Shown in pieces: positions 38,997 through 48,800 of a stretch of DNA of 64,000 nucleotides (within the stretch, counting starts at the first letter, position 1; every line of letters begins with the position of its first letter). Source of the stretch: Stenotrophomonas sp. 24(2023) (GTDB lineage Bacteria; Pseudomonadota; Gammaproteobacteria; Xanthomonadales; Xanthomonadaceae). Under the pieces are notes generated by a model. That model was not told the origin of the DNA and did no database searches. It was given only the letters and a program-made list of their open reading frames with translations. Location of the stretch: the NCBI RefSeq assembly GCF_030913365.1, contig NZ_CP133160.1, positions 1,364,001 to 1,428,000 of the forward strand, read 5' to 3'. Both the position numbers and the translations under genes were made by a program.

Positions 38997-41528
38997 ATGC
39001 TCAAGACCGTTCTGTTCCAACTGCACTGGCTGCTGGGCATCACCGCGGGCACCGTACTGGCCGTGATGGGCCTGAGTGGCGCGACCCTCTCTTTCGAGGA
39101 CGAAATGCTGCGGGCGCTCAACCCGGGCCTGCAGGAAATCGTCGAACAGCACCAGCAGGGCCAGCCACCGCTGCCCCTGGATGAACTGGTACCGCGGCTG
39201 GCCCACGAGGATGGCCGCGCGCTGCAGCGGCTGCGCGTGGATGCCACCGGCCAGCGCCTGTCCACCGCCCGCTTCACCGGGGGCAAGGAACACTGGATCA
39301 CGTTCGATCCCTATACCGGCGAGCGCTTCAGCGCGCTGCGCGGGCAGGCCTTCTTCGACTTCGTCGAAGACCTGCACCGCCATCTGGCCGTCGGCGAGCG
39401 CGGCAAGCTGGTGGTCGGCAGCTGTGCCATCGCGCTGCTGTTCTTCGCCCTGTCCGGCCTGTACCTGCGCTGGCCCCGGCGCTGGTGGCACTGGCGCAGC
39501 TGGCTGGTGGTGGAATGGCAGCGCAGCGGCCGCAGCTTCCTGTGGAGCCTGCATTCGGTGGTCGGCAGCTGGGTGCTGCTGGTGTACCTGATGAGTGCAC
39601 TGACCGGGCTGTGGTGGTCCTTCGACTGGTACCGCAACGGCGCCACGCGCCTGCTGGGTGCCACGCCGCCGGTACATGTGATTGCCGACACGCAGGCGAG
39701 GCTGGACCTGGAACGGGTGCAGGCCAGCCTGTATGCGTTGCCGGGGGTCCGCACCGGCTTCATCGACCTGCGCCTGCCCGGCAAGCCCGGGCAGCCGCTG
39801 ACGGCGCGCGTGATGGCGGGTGATCCGGCCCTGCGCGGCGGCCACCACGATCGTGCCCAGGACCTGCTACAGCTCGACCCGGCCACCGGCGCCATCCTCG
39901 ATTACCGCCCCTATGCCACGCTCACTGCCGGCACCAAGCTGACCATCAGCATGCTCGCGCTGCACTCGGGCAGCTTCTTCGGCGTACCCGGCCGCATCGT
40001 GCTGATGCTGACCAGCCTGGCGATGAGCCTGTTCTTCATCACCGGCTGGCTGCTGTACCTGGACCGCCGCCGCAGCCAGCGCGCTGCACGGGCGTTGCGC
40101 CACACCGCGCCCGCCCCGGCACCGCCGGCCGGCACCGACGCACCGTGGCTGGTGGTCCACGCCAGCCAGAGCGGCCTGGCCGAACAGCTGGCCTGGCGGG
40201 CCGCGGCGCAGCTGCAGGGCGCCGGCATGGCGGTGCAGGTGCTGCCGCTGGTACGGCTGGAGGTGGCACGGCTGCAGCGCGCCACGCGCGCGTTGTTCGT
40301 GCTGAGCACCTTCGGCGACGGCGAGCCACCGGATTCGGCGCGCCGTTTCGCACGCCAGGTACTGCCACAGGTGGCGCCGCTGCCGCAGTTGCATTACGCG
40401 CTGCTCGCACTGGGTGACCAGCAGTACCCGCGCTTCTGCGGGTTCGGCCGGCAGGTGGATGACTGGCTGCTGCGGCAGGGCGCGCGGGCGCTGTTCGCAC
40501 GCGTGGACGTGGACGCCGCCGATGCCGGCATGCTGCGGCACTGGCAGCGCCAGTTGTCCACGCTGACCGGCGTGGCCACCGACGAGGACAGCGCGCTGCC
40601 GCCCAGCACCCGGCTGCACGACTGGACGCTGCAGGGCCGCCACCTGCTCAACGCCGGCAGCCAGGGCGGCCCGATCTGGCAGGTGCGGCTGGCGCCCCCC
40701 GCCGGCACCGCCTGGAACGCCGGCGACATCCTGCATATCGCACCACGCCAGGACCCCCGGCAGGTGGCAGCCGTGCTTGACGCCCATGGCGTGGACCCGC
40801 TGTGCCCGGTGCAGGTCGATGGGCAGCTGCGCACCCTGCTGGAGCTGGCCGCCGAACGCCAGCTGCCCGATGCCGGCAGCGCGCTGCCGGTGCAGGACGG
40901 CGCACGCTGGCTGGCCGGCCTGCCCCTGCTGCCCGGTCGTGAGTATTCCATCGCCAGCGCCGGCCACGACACCGATGTGGAACTGGTCGTGCGGCAGGTC
41001 CGTGATGCTGGCGGCCGGCCGGGGCTGGGTTCGGGCTGGCTGTGCCTGCATGCCCCCGTGGGCGGCCGCATTGCCGCGCGCGTGCACCGCAATGCCGGCT
41101 TCCACCGCCTGCCTGGCCACCGCATGCTGCTGATCGGCAACGGTACCGGCATTGCCGGCCTGCGCAGCCTGCTGCGCGAAGCGGCGCATGCGGGCGAAGC
41201 CGGCCACTGGCTGCTGTTCGGCGAACGCCAGCGTGCGCACGACGCCCTGTTCGACGCGGAGATCATGGCCTGGCAGGCCAGCGGGCACCTGGTACGGGTG
41301 GACCGCTCCTTCTCGCGCGATGGCGCCACGCCGGACTACGTGCAGCATCGCCTGGCCGGCGCCGCCGACACGCTGCGCGCGTGGATGGCACACGATGCCG
41401 TGATCCATGTCTGTGGTTCGCTGCAGGGCATGGCCAGTGGCGTGGATGCCGTGCTGCGCGACGTGCTGGGCGAGGACCACGTGGAAAGCCTGCTGGAACA
41501 GGGGCGCTACCGGCGTGATGTCTACTGA
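38997..41528 (+). CDS. PepSY membrane-flavodoxin-NADPH reductase fusion protein
   Basis: An 843-residue protein. Residues 1-385 are a PepSY-TM region with four membrane helices (LHWLLGITAGTVLAVMGLSG, FFALSGLYLRWPRRW, WVLLVYLMSALTGLWW, a last one near 345) and HRHLAVGER. A flavodoxin domain follows (VVHASQSGLAEQLAWRAA, STFGDGEPPDSA). The C-terminus is a sulfite-reductase-type FAD/NADPH module (REYSIAS, IGNGTGIAGLRSLLR, ending RYRRDVY). It likely carries electrons from NADPH across the inner membrane to reduce ferric siderophores. A Fur-like promoter supports this. Confidence 0.88.
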   Translation: MLKTVLFQLHWLLGITAGTVLAVMGLSGATLSFEDEMLRALNPGLQEIVEQHQQGQPPLPLDELVPRLAHEDGRALQRLRVDATGQRLSTARFTGGKEHWITFDPYTGERFSALRGQAFFDFVEDLHRHLAVGERGKLVVGSCAIALLFFALSGLYLRWPRRWWHWRSWLVVEWQRSGRSFLWSLHSVVGSWVLLVYLMSALTGLWWSFDWYRNGATRLLGATPPVHVIADTQARLDLERVQASLYALPGVRTGFIDLRLPGKPGQPLTARVMAGDPALRGGHHDRAQDLLQLDPATGAILDYRPYATLTAGTKLTISMLALHSGSFFGVPGRIVLMLTSLAMSLFFITGWLLYLDRRRSQRAARALRHTAPAPAPPAGTDAPWLVVHASQSGLAEQLAWRAAAQLQGAGMAVQVLPLVRLEVARLQRATRALFVLSTFGDGEPPDSARRFARQVLPQVAPLPQLHYALLALGDQQYPRFCGFGRQVDDWLLRQGARALFARVDVDAADAGMLRHWQRQLSTLTGVATDEDSALPPSTRLHDWTLQGRHLLNAGSQGGPIWQVRLAPPAGTAWNAGDILHIAPRQDPRQVAAVLDAHGVDPLCPVQVDGQLRTLLELAAERQLPDAGSALPVQDGARWLAGLPLLPGREYSIASAGHDTDVELVVRQVRDAGGRPGLGSGWLCLHAPVGGRIAARVHRNAGFHRLPGHRMLLIGNGTGIAGLRSLLREAAHAGEAGHWLLFGERQRAHDALFDAEIMAWQASGHLVRVDRSFSRDGATPDYVQHRLAGAADTLRAWMAHDAVIHVCGSLQGMASGVDAVLRDVLGEDHVESLLEQGRYRRDVY

Positions 41529-41541
41529 GGCCTGACAGCAC

Positions 41542-41565
41542 GATCCGGGGCGCTGGCCCCGGGTC
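41542..41565. terminator. Hairpin between convergent PepSY reductase and chemoreceptor genes
   Basis: GATCCGGGG and CCCCGGGTC pair over 9 bp with one G-T, loop CGCTGG. No T tract is present, so this is a weak terminator candidate. Confidence 0.4.
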
Positions 41566-41579
41566 GCACTGCCGTTGCC

Positions 41580-44114
41580 TCACGCCGCCGCGCGGCGTGG
41601 CGATGGTGCCAGCTGGAACGCGGCCACGGCATCGGCCAACGCACGCACCTGGGCCTGCATCGCCTGGGTGGATGCGCCGGCCTCCTCGACCAGGCTGGCA
41701 TTGCGCTGGGTCGTGGCTTCCATCTGCACCACGGTCTGGTTCACCTGGGCGATGCCCGCATGCTGTTCCTGCGAGGCGGCACGGATGCTGGCCACCAGCG
41801 TGGTGAGCTGCCGCACGCCTTCGACGATCGCTTCCATGGTGGTACCCGCTTCGGCCACCAGCGCCGTGCCCTGGCCGACCTGGGCCACCGAATCGGCAAT
41901 CAGTCCCTTGATCTGCTTTGCGGCATCGGCGCTGCGCTGGGCCAGCAGCCGCACTTCGGCGGCCACCACGGCGAAGCTGCGGCCCTGCTCACCGGCACGC
42001 GCGGCTTCCACGGCGGCATTGAGCGCAAGGATGTTGGTCTGGAAGGCAATGCCATCGATCAGGTTGGTGATCTCACCGATGCGGCGCGATGCACCGCTGA
42101 TGTCCTGCATGGTCGCCACCACCTTGCCCACGGCCTGCCCACCGCGCGTGGCGACATCGGCGGTGGATTGCACCAGCGCATCGGCCTCGCCGGCCGCCGT
42201 GGCATTGCGGCCCACCGTATCGGTGAGCTCATGCATGGACGCGGCGGCCTCCTCCAGGTTGGCGGCCTGCTGTTCGGTGCGGCGTGACAGGTCATGGTGG
42301 CCTGCCGCGATGCCGGCCACGTCGCTATCGATCGCATGGGCGGCCTGCTGGATGCGGCCGACGATGCGGTTGAGCTGGGCCAGGGTGGCGTTGGCATCGT
42401 CGCGCATGGTGGCGAACACGCCCTGCAGGTCGCCGTCCATGCGTACGCTCAGGTCTCCGCGTGCCAACGCGGCCAGCAGCGCCTGCAGGTCACCCAGGTT
42501 GCGCTCGAAGGCCGCCAGCAGGCGGTTGAGGCTGGTGGACAGGGTCAGCACGAAACCCTGCTTGCCCTCCAGCGCGATCCGGCCCTGCAGTTCGCCCTGG
42601 GCAGCGGCATCCACCAGGGCCGCCACTTCGGTTTCCATCAGGGTCTCCAGCGCGCGGCTGCGCCATTCCACGGCAACCCCCAGGGCATGGCCGTCCTCGA
42701 TGATGGCATTGGCCACCAGCTGGAAGCGGGTGCCGTCATGGGTGATTTCCCGCTCCTCGCGCCGGCGCACCCGCAGCAGCGCGGCCAGTGCCGGGTGCAG
42801 GCCATCGGCCGGCTGGCCCAGCAGCGCCGGTGCGGGAATGCCCAGCAGGGCCAGCAGTGCGGGGTTGGCGTAGGCCACCCGGCCATCGGTATCGACCACC
42901 ATCAGGCCGGTCTGTGCGCAGTCCAGTGCCTGGCGCACGCGGCTGTTGCCGCGTGCCACCGCGCGTTCGGTATCGATGCGCTCGCGCAGCTGCTGCTGCA
43001 TGTGGATCAGGCGCTGCGCCAGCTGGCCGATCTCGTCATTGGCGTTGTAGACACGCAGCTGGGTATCAAGACGGTCATCGGCGATGTCACCGGCAAAGCG
43101 CAGGGTGTCTTCGATCGGGCGGCGTACCGCGCGCAGCACCAGCACCAGGCTGGTGATCAGCACGCTGGCCACCAGCAGCAGCGTCGCCGCGAACAGCACC
43201 GTCATCGTGCGTGCCGCGGCCTGCTGGCGTGCCCGTGCGTTGGCCAGGGCCGTGGCCTGCGCCTGCTGCAGCGTATCCAGCGCCGAAGCAACGGTGGCCG
43301 CGGTATCGGCCAGCGACGCGGCCTCCACGTCCAGGCCGACGCGGGCGGCGGTGTATGCCAGCAGGCTGCCCTGGTAGGCTTCCATGCCTGCACGCAGTGC
43401 ATCCTGCGCATCGGCCCGCAGACCGGCCAACCCCAGTTCGAACGGCAGTTTTTCCTCGCTGGCCCGGTCGGCATGGGCGGCATCACCGCTGAGCAGCAGC
43501 AGGGCCTCCTGCCGCCGCATCTTCTGCAGGTGCAGGTCCAGCGCAGGGCGCTGCGCCGCGTCCACGCGCGACTGCAGGGTATCGGCCGCCTGCTGCAGCT
43601 GGGCTGCCAGCCCGGCCTCCCCGCGCCCCATTTCATCCACCCGCGCGAACAGCGCCGCCATGCCCTCGGCGAAGCTGTCCACCGACGCGGCCAGTGCCTG
43701 CAGGGCCTTCCGCCGGCCGGCATCCATCGGCAATGCACGCAGCGCGCGCAGGTCTTCCTGCAGGGCCTTCTGCGCCGCCAGCAGCTGCTGGCGGTCCGCC
43801 GCATCGAAGCTGCGCGCATACTGCGTCTGCAGGCGCCGCGCTTCGGCAACCTGGGTGGCTAGCGAGGCGGCCAGGTCGGTGCCGCGCTGGTAGCTGGCAT
43901 AGCTGCGTTCAGCCTGCGCGCTGGCATGATGGCTCCAGCCATAGACTGCGGCGATGGCCACCAGGCCGGCACTGCATACCAGCACGGTGGCCTTGAGCTT
44001 GTTGGCAACGCTCAGCCGGTGCGGCTGCAGCCACGCCAACAGGCCGGGAAGGGCGGGACGCAGCGCCGCTGCACGGGTGCGCAGGGACCGCAGGCGGGGA
44101 ACGACGGCCAGCAT
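41580..44114 (-). CDS. Methyl-accepting chemotaxis protein with PAS domain
   Basis: An 844-residue chemoreceptor. A first membrane helix at about 42-60 ([19 protein letters not shown]), a long helical periplasmic region, a second helix near 300-330 ([25 protein letters not shown]), HAMP, then a PAS domain ([21 protein letters not shown]). The signalling hairpin tip includes [28 protein letters not shown] residues. A pentapeptide tether is absent (end RRAAA). I chose the ATG of MLAVVPRL because GGAG lies 6 nt upstream; an ATG 14 codons earlier lacks one. No other chemotaxis genes are near. Confidence 0.92.
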   Translation of the reverse strand: MLAVVPRLRSLRTRAAALRPALPGLLAWLQPHRLSVANKLKATVLVCSAGLVAIAAVYGWSHHASAQAERSYASYQRGTDLAASLATQVAEARRLQTQYARSFDAADRQQLLAAQKALQEDLRALRALPMDAGRRKALQALAASVDSFAEGMAALFARVDEMGRGEAGLAAQLQQAADTLQSRVDAAQRPALDLHLQKMRRQEALLLLSGDAAHADRASEEKLPFELGLAGLRADAQDALRAGMEAYQGSLLAYTAARVGLDVEAASLADTAATVASALDTLQQAQATALANARARQQAAARTMTVLFAATLLLVASVLITSLVLVLRAVRRPIEDTLRFAGDIADDRLDTQLRVYNANDEIGQLAQRLIHMQQQLRERIDTERAVARGNSRVRQALDCAQTGLMVVDTDGRVAYANPALLALLGIPAPALLGQPADGLHPALAALLRVRRREEREITHDGTRFQLVANAIIEDGHALGVAVEWRSRALETLMETEVAALVDAAAQGELQGRIALEGKQGFVLTLSTSLNRLLAAFERNLGDLQALLAALARGDLSVRMDGDLQGVFATMRDDANATLAQLNRIVGRIQQAAHAIDSDVAGIAAGHHDLSRRTEQQAANLEEAAASMHELTDTVGRNATAAGEADALVQSTADVATRGGQAVGKVVATMQDISGASRRIGEITNLIDGIAFQTNILALNAAVEAARAGEQGRSFAVVAAEVRLLAQRSADAAKQIKGLIADSVAQVGQGTALVAEAGTTMEAIVEGVRQLTTLVASIRAASQEQHAGIAQVNQTVVQMEATTQRNASLVEEAGASTQAMQAQVRALADAVAAFQLAPSPRRAAA

Positions 44115-44339
44115 GTCAGACTCCAGGCGTAATGACGCCTCGTTATCGGCAGGCATTCCAGCAACTTTAGGGTCGCATGTGGCACGCCGTCGCCGTGCAG
44201 GGCCTGAGCCGCACACGCCGGAGGGCTGGCGCGCGCGGCCTTTGTACCGGCCGCAGGCGACGCGCCGATGACACCGCGCTTGACCTCAACCCCGGTTGCG
44301 GTCGCACAGTAGGTGCCCCACCGGCTCCCGGCCCCCGCC

Positions 44340-45167
44340 ATGACCACGCTCGATGTTCCCCGTTACCTGCACCGCCTGCAGTTGCAGACCGCCCCAGCGG
44401 TCAGCCTGTCCGGGTTGACCCTGCTGCAGCAGCGCCACAACGCTCTGCTGCCGTTTGAAACCGTGACCAGCCTGCTGCGCGATGCGGTACCGATCGACCT
44501 GGACAGCGTGCAGCGCAAGCTGCTGGTGCAGGGCCGTGGCGGTTACTGCTTCGAACTCAATGGCGCACTGCTGGCCCTGCTGCAGGCGCTGGGCTTCGAC
44601 GCCCGGCCACTGGCCGCACGCGTGCTGCTGTCGGTGGCCGATGGCGCGCTGAGCGCACGCACGCACCTGCTGCTGCGCGTCCACCTGGAGGGCGATGACT
44701 GGCTGGTGGATGCCGGCTTCGGCAGCCTGACCCCGACCGTTCCCCTGCGGCTGCACGACCGCGCGGTACAGGCCACGCCACATGAGGCCTACCGCATCGA
44801 CCGCGACGGCGAGGATTTCACGCTGCTGGCCGAAGGCGAGCAGGGCTGGCGCCGGCTGTACCGTTTCGATCTGCAGGCACCGGAAGCGGCCGACAACGTG
44901 GTCGCCAACTGGTACGTCTGCACCCATCCCGACTCCAGCTTCCCCGGCCAGCTGCGTGCCTCGCTGACCGGGCCGGACTGGCGCCGCACGATCGGCAGCG
45001 GCCACTACACCCAGTACCACCCGGGCCAGCCCGCGGACAGGCGTGCGCTGCGCGACGCCGCCGACGTCCGCCAGGTACTGCGCGAGGCGTTCGGCATGGC
45101 ATTGCCGGATGACCCGCGGCTGGACCCGGCGATCAGCGACTGGCTGCAGCGTTCAGCCCAGGCCTGA
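44340..45167 (+). CDS. nat: Arylamine N-acetyltransferase
   Basis: A 275-residue enzyme that transfers acetyl groups from acetyl-CoA to arylamines and hydrazines. The cysteine-histidine-aspartate triad is plain: C70 in GRGGYCFELN, H109 in ARTHLLLRV and D124 in WLVDAGFG. ALLPFETVT is a further family landmark, and the length is normal. The ATG lies at the family N-terminus (VPRYLHRLQL). It is divergent from the chemoreceptor gene and ends 3 nt from the convergent VOC gene. Confidence 0.95.
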   Translation: MTTLDVPRYLHRLQLQTAPAVSLSGLTLLQQRHNALLPFETVTSLLRDAVPIDLDSVQRKLLVQGRGGYCFELNGALLALLQALGFDARPLAARVLLSVADGALSARTHLLLRVHLEGDDWLVDAGFGSLTPTVPLRLHDRAVQATPHEAYRIDRDGEDFTLLAEGEQGWRRLYRFDLQAPEAADNVVANWYVCTHPDSSFPGQLRASLTGPDWRRTIGSGHYTQYHPGQPADRRALRDAADVRQVLREAFGMALPDDPRLDPAISDWLQRSAQA

Positions 45168-45170
45168 CCG

Positions 45171-45539
45171 TCAGGCCTGCTCCGCCTGCAGCGCGATGAG
45201 ATTGCCTTCGCTGTCCAGGATCTCCGCCACATGCCAGTCACCGGCCTGCGCCGGACCGAAACGCAGTACGGCACCGGCCTGCAGCGCCCGCGCCAGGCTG
45301 GCCTGCAGCGCATCGACACCGAAGTAGAGGCGCGCGCCGCGTGCGGCGGGGAGATAGCCCTCGCCGCTCACCAGCGCCACGCTGGCACCCGCACCGTCAT
45401 CATCGAACGGCAGGTAGGCCATCCGGCACCCGTGCAGATCAACCGGCGCCTGGACTTCGCATTGCAGCCACTGCGCATAGAAGCGGCAGGCGCGCTGCAG
45501 GTCGGTGGCCGGTATTTCAACGTGCAGGACCGGGTTCAT
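45171..45539 (-). CDS. VOC (glyoxalase/bleomycin resistance-like) family protein
   Basis: A 122-residue protein with the paired beta-alpha-beta-beta-beta units of VOC proteins: HVEIPATDLQRACRFYAQWL opens the first and GDWHVAEILDSEGNLIALQ closes the second. Members bind metal and act as dioxygenases, isomerases or antibiotic-binding proteins; the role here is open. Two adjacent ATG codons (MMNPV) exist, and I took the second. Divergent from the solute-binding-like gene. Confidence 0.88.
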   Translation of the reverse strand: MNPVLHVEIPATDLQRACRFYAQWLQCEVQAPVDLHGCRMAYLPFDDDGAGASVALVSGEGYLPAARGARLYFGVDALQASLARALQAGAVLRFGPAQAGDWHVAEILDSEGNLIALQAEQA

Positions 45540-45612
45540 CATCGGCGGGCTCACGCGGGAAAGGACGGCAGGATGCCATGCTGGCGTTTTCCATGGCGAC
45601 CGGGAGCCGGAC

Positions 45613-46347
45613 ATGCCGCTTGTCGATCATCGCGCCACACTGGCACCGCACGGCGTACTGCGGGTGGCGATCAATCTTGGCAACCCGGTGCTGGCCCAGG
45701 GCACGCCCGAAGCACCGCGCGGGCCTTCGGTGGAGCTGGCCCATGAACTGGCCCGGCGGCTCCAGGCACCGGTGCACTTCACCTGCCATCCGGCGGCCGC
45801 CGACGTGGTCGCGGCCGCCGGCACCGACGACTGGGATCTTGCCTTCCTGGCGGTGGACCCGGCCCGTGCCGAGCGCATCGCGTTCAGTGCGCCGTATGCG
45901 GAAATCGAAGGGACCTACCTGGTGCGCGATGACAGTCCCGCCCGGTCGGTAGCCGACCTGGACCATCCCGGCGCGCGCATCGCCGTCGGGCGTGGTGCGG
46001 CCTACGACCTGTTCCTTGCGCGTGCGCTGCAGCATGCCGTCATTGAACGTGCCGCCACCTCCGCCGCTGCGATCACCCTGTTCCAGCAGCAACGGCTGGA
46101 GGCTGCGGCAGGCGTGCGCCAACCGCTGCAGGCCTGGGCGCAGGCCCATCCGGGCCATCGCGTGCTGCCTGACCGTTTCACCGTGATCGCGCAGGCCGTG
46201 GCCGTGCCGGTGGCGCGCGATGCGGCTGCACGCCACGCCCTGTTCGCCGACGTGGAACTGCTCACGGCCGGTCCGTTCCTGCGCGATGCCTTCGCACGCG
46301 CGGGACAGGCCGTGACCCTGCGGGGCGGGCCCGGTGCGCGCCCATAA
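45613..46347 (+). CDS. Solute-binding (SBP_bac_3-like) protein lacking a signal peptide
   Basis: A 244-residue protein with the fold of family 3 solute-binding proteins: LRVAINLGNPVLAQG at the start, DDWDLAFLAVDPARAERIAFSAPYAEIEGTYLV in the middle and IAVGRGAAYDLFLARAL. Unlike transporter partners it has no signal peptide or lipobox, and no ABC permease or ATPase gene is nearby. It may be a cytosolic ligand-binding protein or need another start, but no in-frame signal sequence is seen upstream. The ligand, perhaps an amino acid, is unknown. Confidence 0.8.
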   Translation: MPLVDHRATLAPHGVLRVAINLGNPVLAQGTPEAPRGPSVELAHELARRLQAPVHFTCHPAAADVVAAAGTDDWDLAFLAVDPARAERIAFSAPYAEIEGTYLVRDDSPARSVADLDHPGARIAVGRGAAYDLFLARALQHAVIERAATSAAAITLFQQQRLEAAAGVRQPLQAWAQAHPGHRVLPDRFTVIAQAVAVPVARDAAARHALFADVELLTAGPFLRDAFARAGQAVTLRGGPGARP

Positions 46348-46356
46348 GCGCGCGGC

Positions 46357-46647
46357 TCAGGCGACCGGTGCGACCCGCCCGCCCAGCGAGCCCATGGTGA
46401 AGACATAACCGGCGTCTTCCAGGAAGCGACGCATGTTCAGTTCCGCCGCACGCGGCGAGGGCAGCGAATTGGGCCCGTACAGCGCGTAGACCACGCCCGC
46501 ACCTTCGATGGCTTCACGGCGCACCGTGCAGCCGTTGGTGGCCGCCGCCTGGCTCCAGCCGGCGCTCAATGCCGCCGGGCCGATCGATTGACCATTGCGC
46601 AGCCTGAAACTCAGCCAGCGCACCTCACCTGCGTATGCGTGCTTCAC
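46357..46647 (-). CDS. Small protein of unknown function
   Basis: A 96-residue soluble protein starting at GTG (MKHAYAGEVRWLSFRLRNGQ) with GGAAG six bases upstream. It ends FLEDAGYVFTMGSLGGRVAPVA. No signal peptide, membrane segment or known motif is visible. It is convergent with the solute-binding-like gene, 9 nt apart. Codon use fits the surroundings, so it is probably real, but I cannot assign a family. Confidence 0.65.
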   Translation of the reverse strand: MKHAYAGEVRWLSFRLRNGQSIGPAALSAGWSQAAATNGCTVRREAIEGAGVVYALYGPNSLPSPRAAELNMRRFLEDAGYVFTMGSLGGRVAPVA

Positions 46648-46802
46648 GTCTTCCGTGCCTCCGCCTGCATGTCGGTAACGCCTCCACTGTAGGGTACGCC
46701 GATGTCGTGGCCGGCTGAGACGTTCACAGGACCGACGGCACGCGCGCGCGTTGCGGGCACCTGCTAGGCTCGGGCCGCCATCGGCCGACCAGGACGTCCC
46801 TC

Positions 46803-47954
46803 ATGCACCGCGCACGCCGGTTCCTGCTGTCCATGCTGCTGTGCTGGCCGATGCTGGCGCTGGCACGGGACCCGTTGCCGGACCTCGTCGCACAACGCGC
46901 CCAGGCGCTGGATTTCAACGGCACCGTGCTGGTGCAGCAGGCCGGACAACCGTTGCTGCTGCGCAGCTTCGGGCTTGCCGACCGCCGCTTCGGCGTGCCC
47001 GACACCAACCAGACGGTCTACCGCATCGCGTCGATCACCAAGCTGTTCACCGCGGTGCTGGTACTGCAGCTGCACGAACAGGGGCGCCTGGACCTGCAGC
47101 AGACGGTGGCCCACTACCTGCCGGCCCTGGCGCACGATGCTGTCGGGCAGGTCACGCTGCACCAGCTGCTGAACCACACCTCCGGGCTGGCCAACATCGA
47201 TGCCATTCCCAACATCGAGGACCGCCGCGCCTGGATCGCCGCCGCGCTGGATGATGCCCGCACGCAGCAGCGCCTGCCGCTCTACCAGACACCTTACACG
47301 CCGGAAGAACTGATGCAGCGGTTCTGCCGCGGCCCCCGGGTGGCGCCACCGGGAACACGCTTTGATTACAACAATGCCGATTACATCGTGCTCGGCCGCA
47401 TCATCGAGGCGCTGCACGGCACGTCCTACACGCAGGTGCTCACCGAACAGCTACTGGCCCCGCTGGGCATGACGCACACCGGCATGGCCCGGCAGGCGGT
47501 GCCTGTTCCCGGCCTGGCCAGCACCTATTCACTGGCCGCCGACGGCACGACGCTGGAAAACGATCCACCGGTGTACACCGAGAACTGGGATGCGGCCGGT
47601 GGCCTGTACTCCACGGCCGAAGACCTGCTGCGCTTCAGCGATGCGCTGTTCAGTGGCCGGTTGCTGGCACCCGATGCCCAGCGCCGTATGACCACCCCGG
47701 GCCTGGATGACCATGGCTATGGGGTGTGGATCCGATCGCAGCGCATTGCCGGCACCCCGCACCGCTTCCTGTCGCGGCCCGGGCGGATCATGGGGGCACG
47801 CAGCAAGCTGTACCACGATCTGGATGGCGGGCTGACCGTCATCCTGCTTTCCAATGCCGGAACCACCGACCTGGATGCGTTCGCGGCCTGGATCGCTGCA
47901 CACGCCCATGCCCGGGACGATCCGTCACAGGCGCTCAGGCGAACAACGCATTGA
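46803..47954 (+). CDS. Exported serine hydrolase, beta-lactamase-like
   Basis: A 383-residue protein with signal peptide MHRARRFLLSMLLCWPMLALA. It has the full motif set of class C-like hydrolases: S77 and K80 in IASITKLF, Y-N-N in FDYNNADY, and a C-terminal region LSNAGTTDLDAF replacing the KTG strand. LLNHTSGLANID is characteristic. It could be a D,D-peptidase, esterase or D-aminopeptidase. It overlaps the end of the convergent PEP-mutase-like gene by 20 bp. It is distinct from the serine hydrolase near 30.2 kb. Confidence 0.9.
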   Translation: MHRARRFLLSMLLCWPMLALARDPLPDLVAQRAQALDFNGTVLVQQAGQPLLLRSFGLADRRFGVPDTNQTVYRIASITKLFTAVLVLQLHEQGRLDLQQTVAHYLPALAHDAVGQVTLHQLLNHTSGLANIDAIPNIEDRRAWIAAALDDARTQQRLPLYQTPYTPEELMQRFCRGPRVAPPGTRFDYNNADYIVLGRIIEALHGTSYTQVLTEQLLAPLGMTHTGMARQAVPVPGLASTYSLAADGTTLENDPPVYTENWDAAGGLYSTAEDLLRFSDALFSGRLLAPDAQRRMTTPGLDDHGYGVWIRSQRIAGTPHRFLSRPGRIMGARSKLYHDLDGGLTVILLSNAGTTDLDAFAAWIAAHAHARDDPSQALRRTTH

Positions 47955-48762
47955 GCGCTGCACCGGACGCTGCGCCCTGCAATCCGTCAAAGCGGCCCTG
48001 GCCGCATATCGGTTCAACCGCCTGCATCAACCCACCCCACGCGGCACGCGCCAGCGCGCCACCCAGGCTGATCCGGCGCACGCCCAGCGCAGCCAGGTCC
48101 GGCAGGGTGAACGGCACCGGGCCGCCCACCAGCAGGTTCACCGGCTTGGGGGCCACGGCATCCACCACGGCCACGATCTGCTCGCGGGTCTGGATGCCCG
48201 GCGCATAGAGCACATCGGCACCGGCAGCAGCGAACGCGCGCAGGCGCCGCAGCGTGTCGTCCAGGTCGGGCACGCCGACGAAGAAGTTTTCCGCACGGGC
48301 CACCAGCAGGACATCGGCACCGCTGCGGTCGATCGCCACGCGCGCGGCGCGCAGGCGCGCCAGCGCATCGTCCAGCGGGCGTACCGGCGCCTGCGCATCG
48401 CCACTGGCATCTTCGATCGACAGTGCGGCAACACCGGTATCGATGGCCGCTGCCACCGCCTGGCCGACCGCATCGGGCGTGGCACCGAAGCCATCACCGA
48501 AATCGGCATTCACCGGCAACGGCGTGGCAGCCACCATCAGCCGCAGGTGCTCCAGCGTGGCCTGCAGGGACACTGCGCCGTCAGGGCGGCCTTCGCTCCA
48601 GGCACAACCGGCACTGGTGGTGGCCAGCGCCGCGAAGCCCTGCCGGGCGAGGTAGCGGGCGCTGCCCACGTCCCACGGATTGGGCAGCACGAAGCAGCCC
48701 TGCGCATGCAGCGCGCGGAAGGCGGCGCGGCGCGCGGCCAGATCGGTCGGGGCAGGATGCAT
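47935..48762 (-). CDS. Isocitrate lyase/PEP mutase family protein
   Basis: A 275-residue TIM-barrel enzyme of the phosphoenolpyruvate mutase/isocitrate lyase superfamily: LPNPWDVGSARYLARQGF, LPVNADFGDGFG with the metal-binding acidic residues, SIEDASGD and VARAENFFVG. The CGH catalytic loop of isocitrate lyase is absent, so an oxaloacetate or 2-methylisocitrate-type lyase activity is more likely. The start was chosen at MHPAPTD because GGAGG lies 6 nt upstream; an ATG seven codons earlier has a poorer site. Confidence 0.87.
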   Translation of the reverse strand: MHPAPTDLAARRAAFRALHAQGCFVLPNPWDVGSARYLARQGFAALATTSAGCAWSEGRPDGAVSLQATLEHLRLMVAATPLPVNADFGDGFGATPDAVGQAVAAAIDTGVAALSIEDASGDAQAPVRPLDDALARLRAARVAIDRSGADVLLVARAENFFVGVPDLDDTLRRLRAFAAAGADVLYAPGIQTREQIVAVVDAVAPKPVNLLVGGPVPFTLPDLAALGVRRISLGGALARAAWGGLMQAVEPICGQGRFDGLQGAASGAALNALFA

Positions 48763-48800
48763 GTCGGCCTCCACGATGGACATGGCTCGACCTTACGCCA

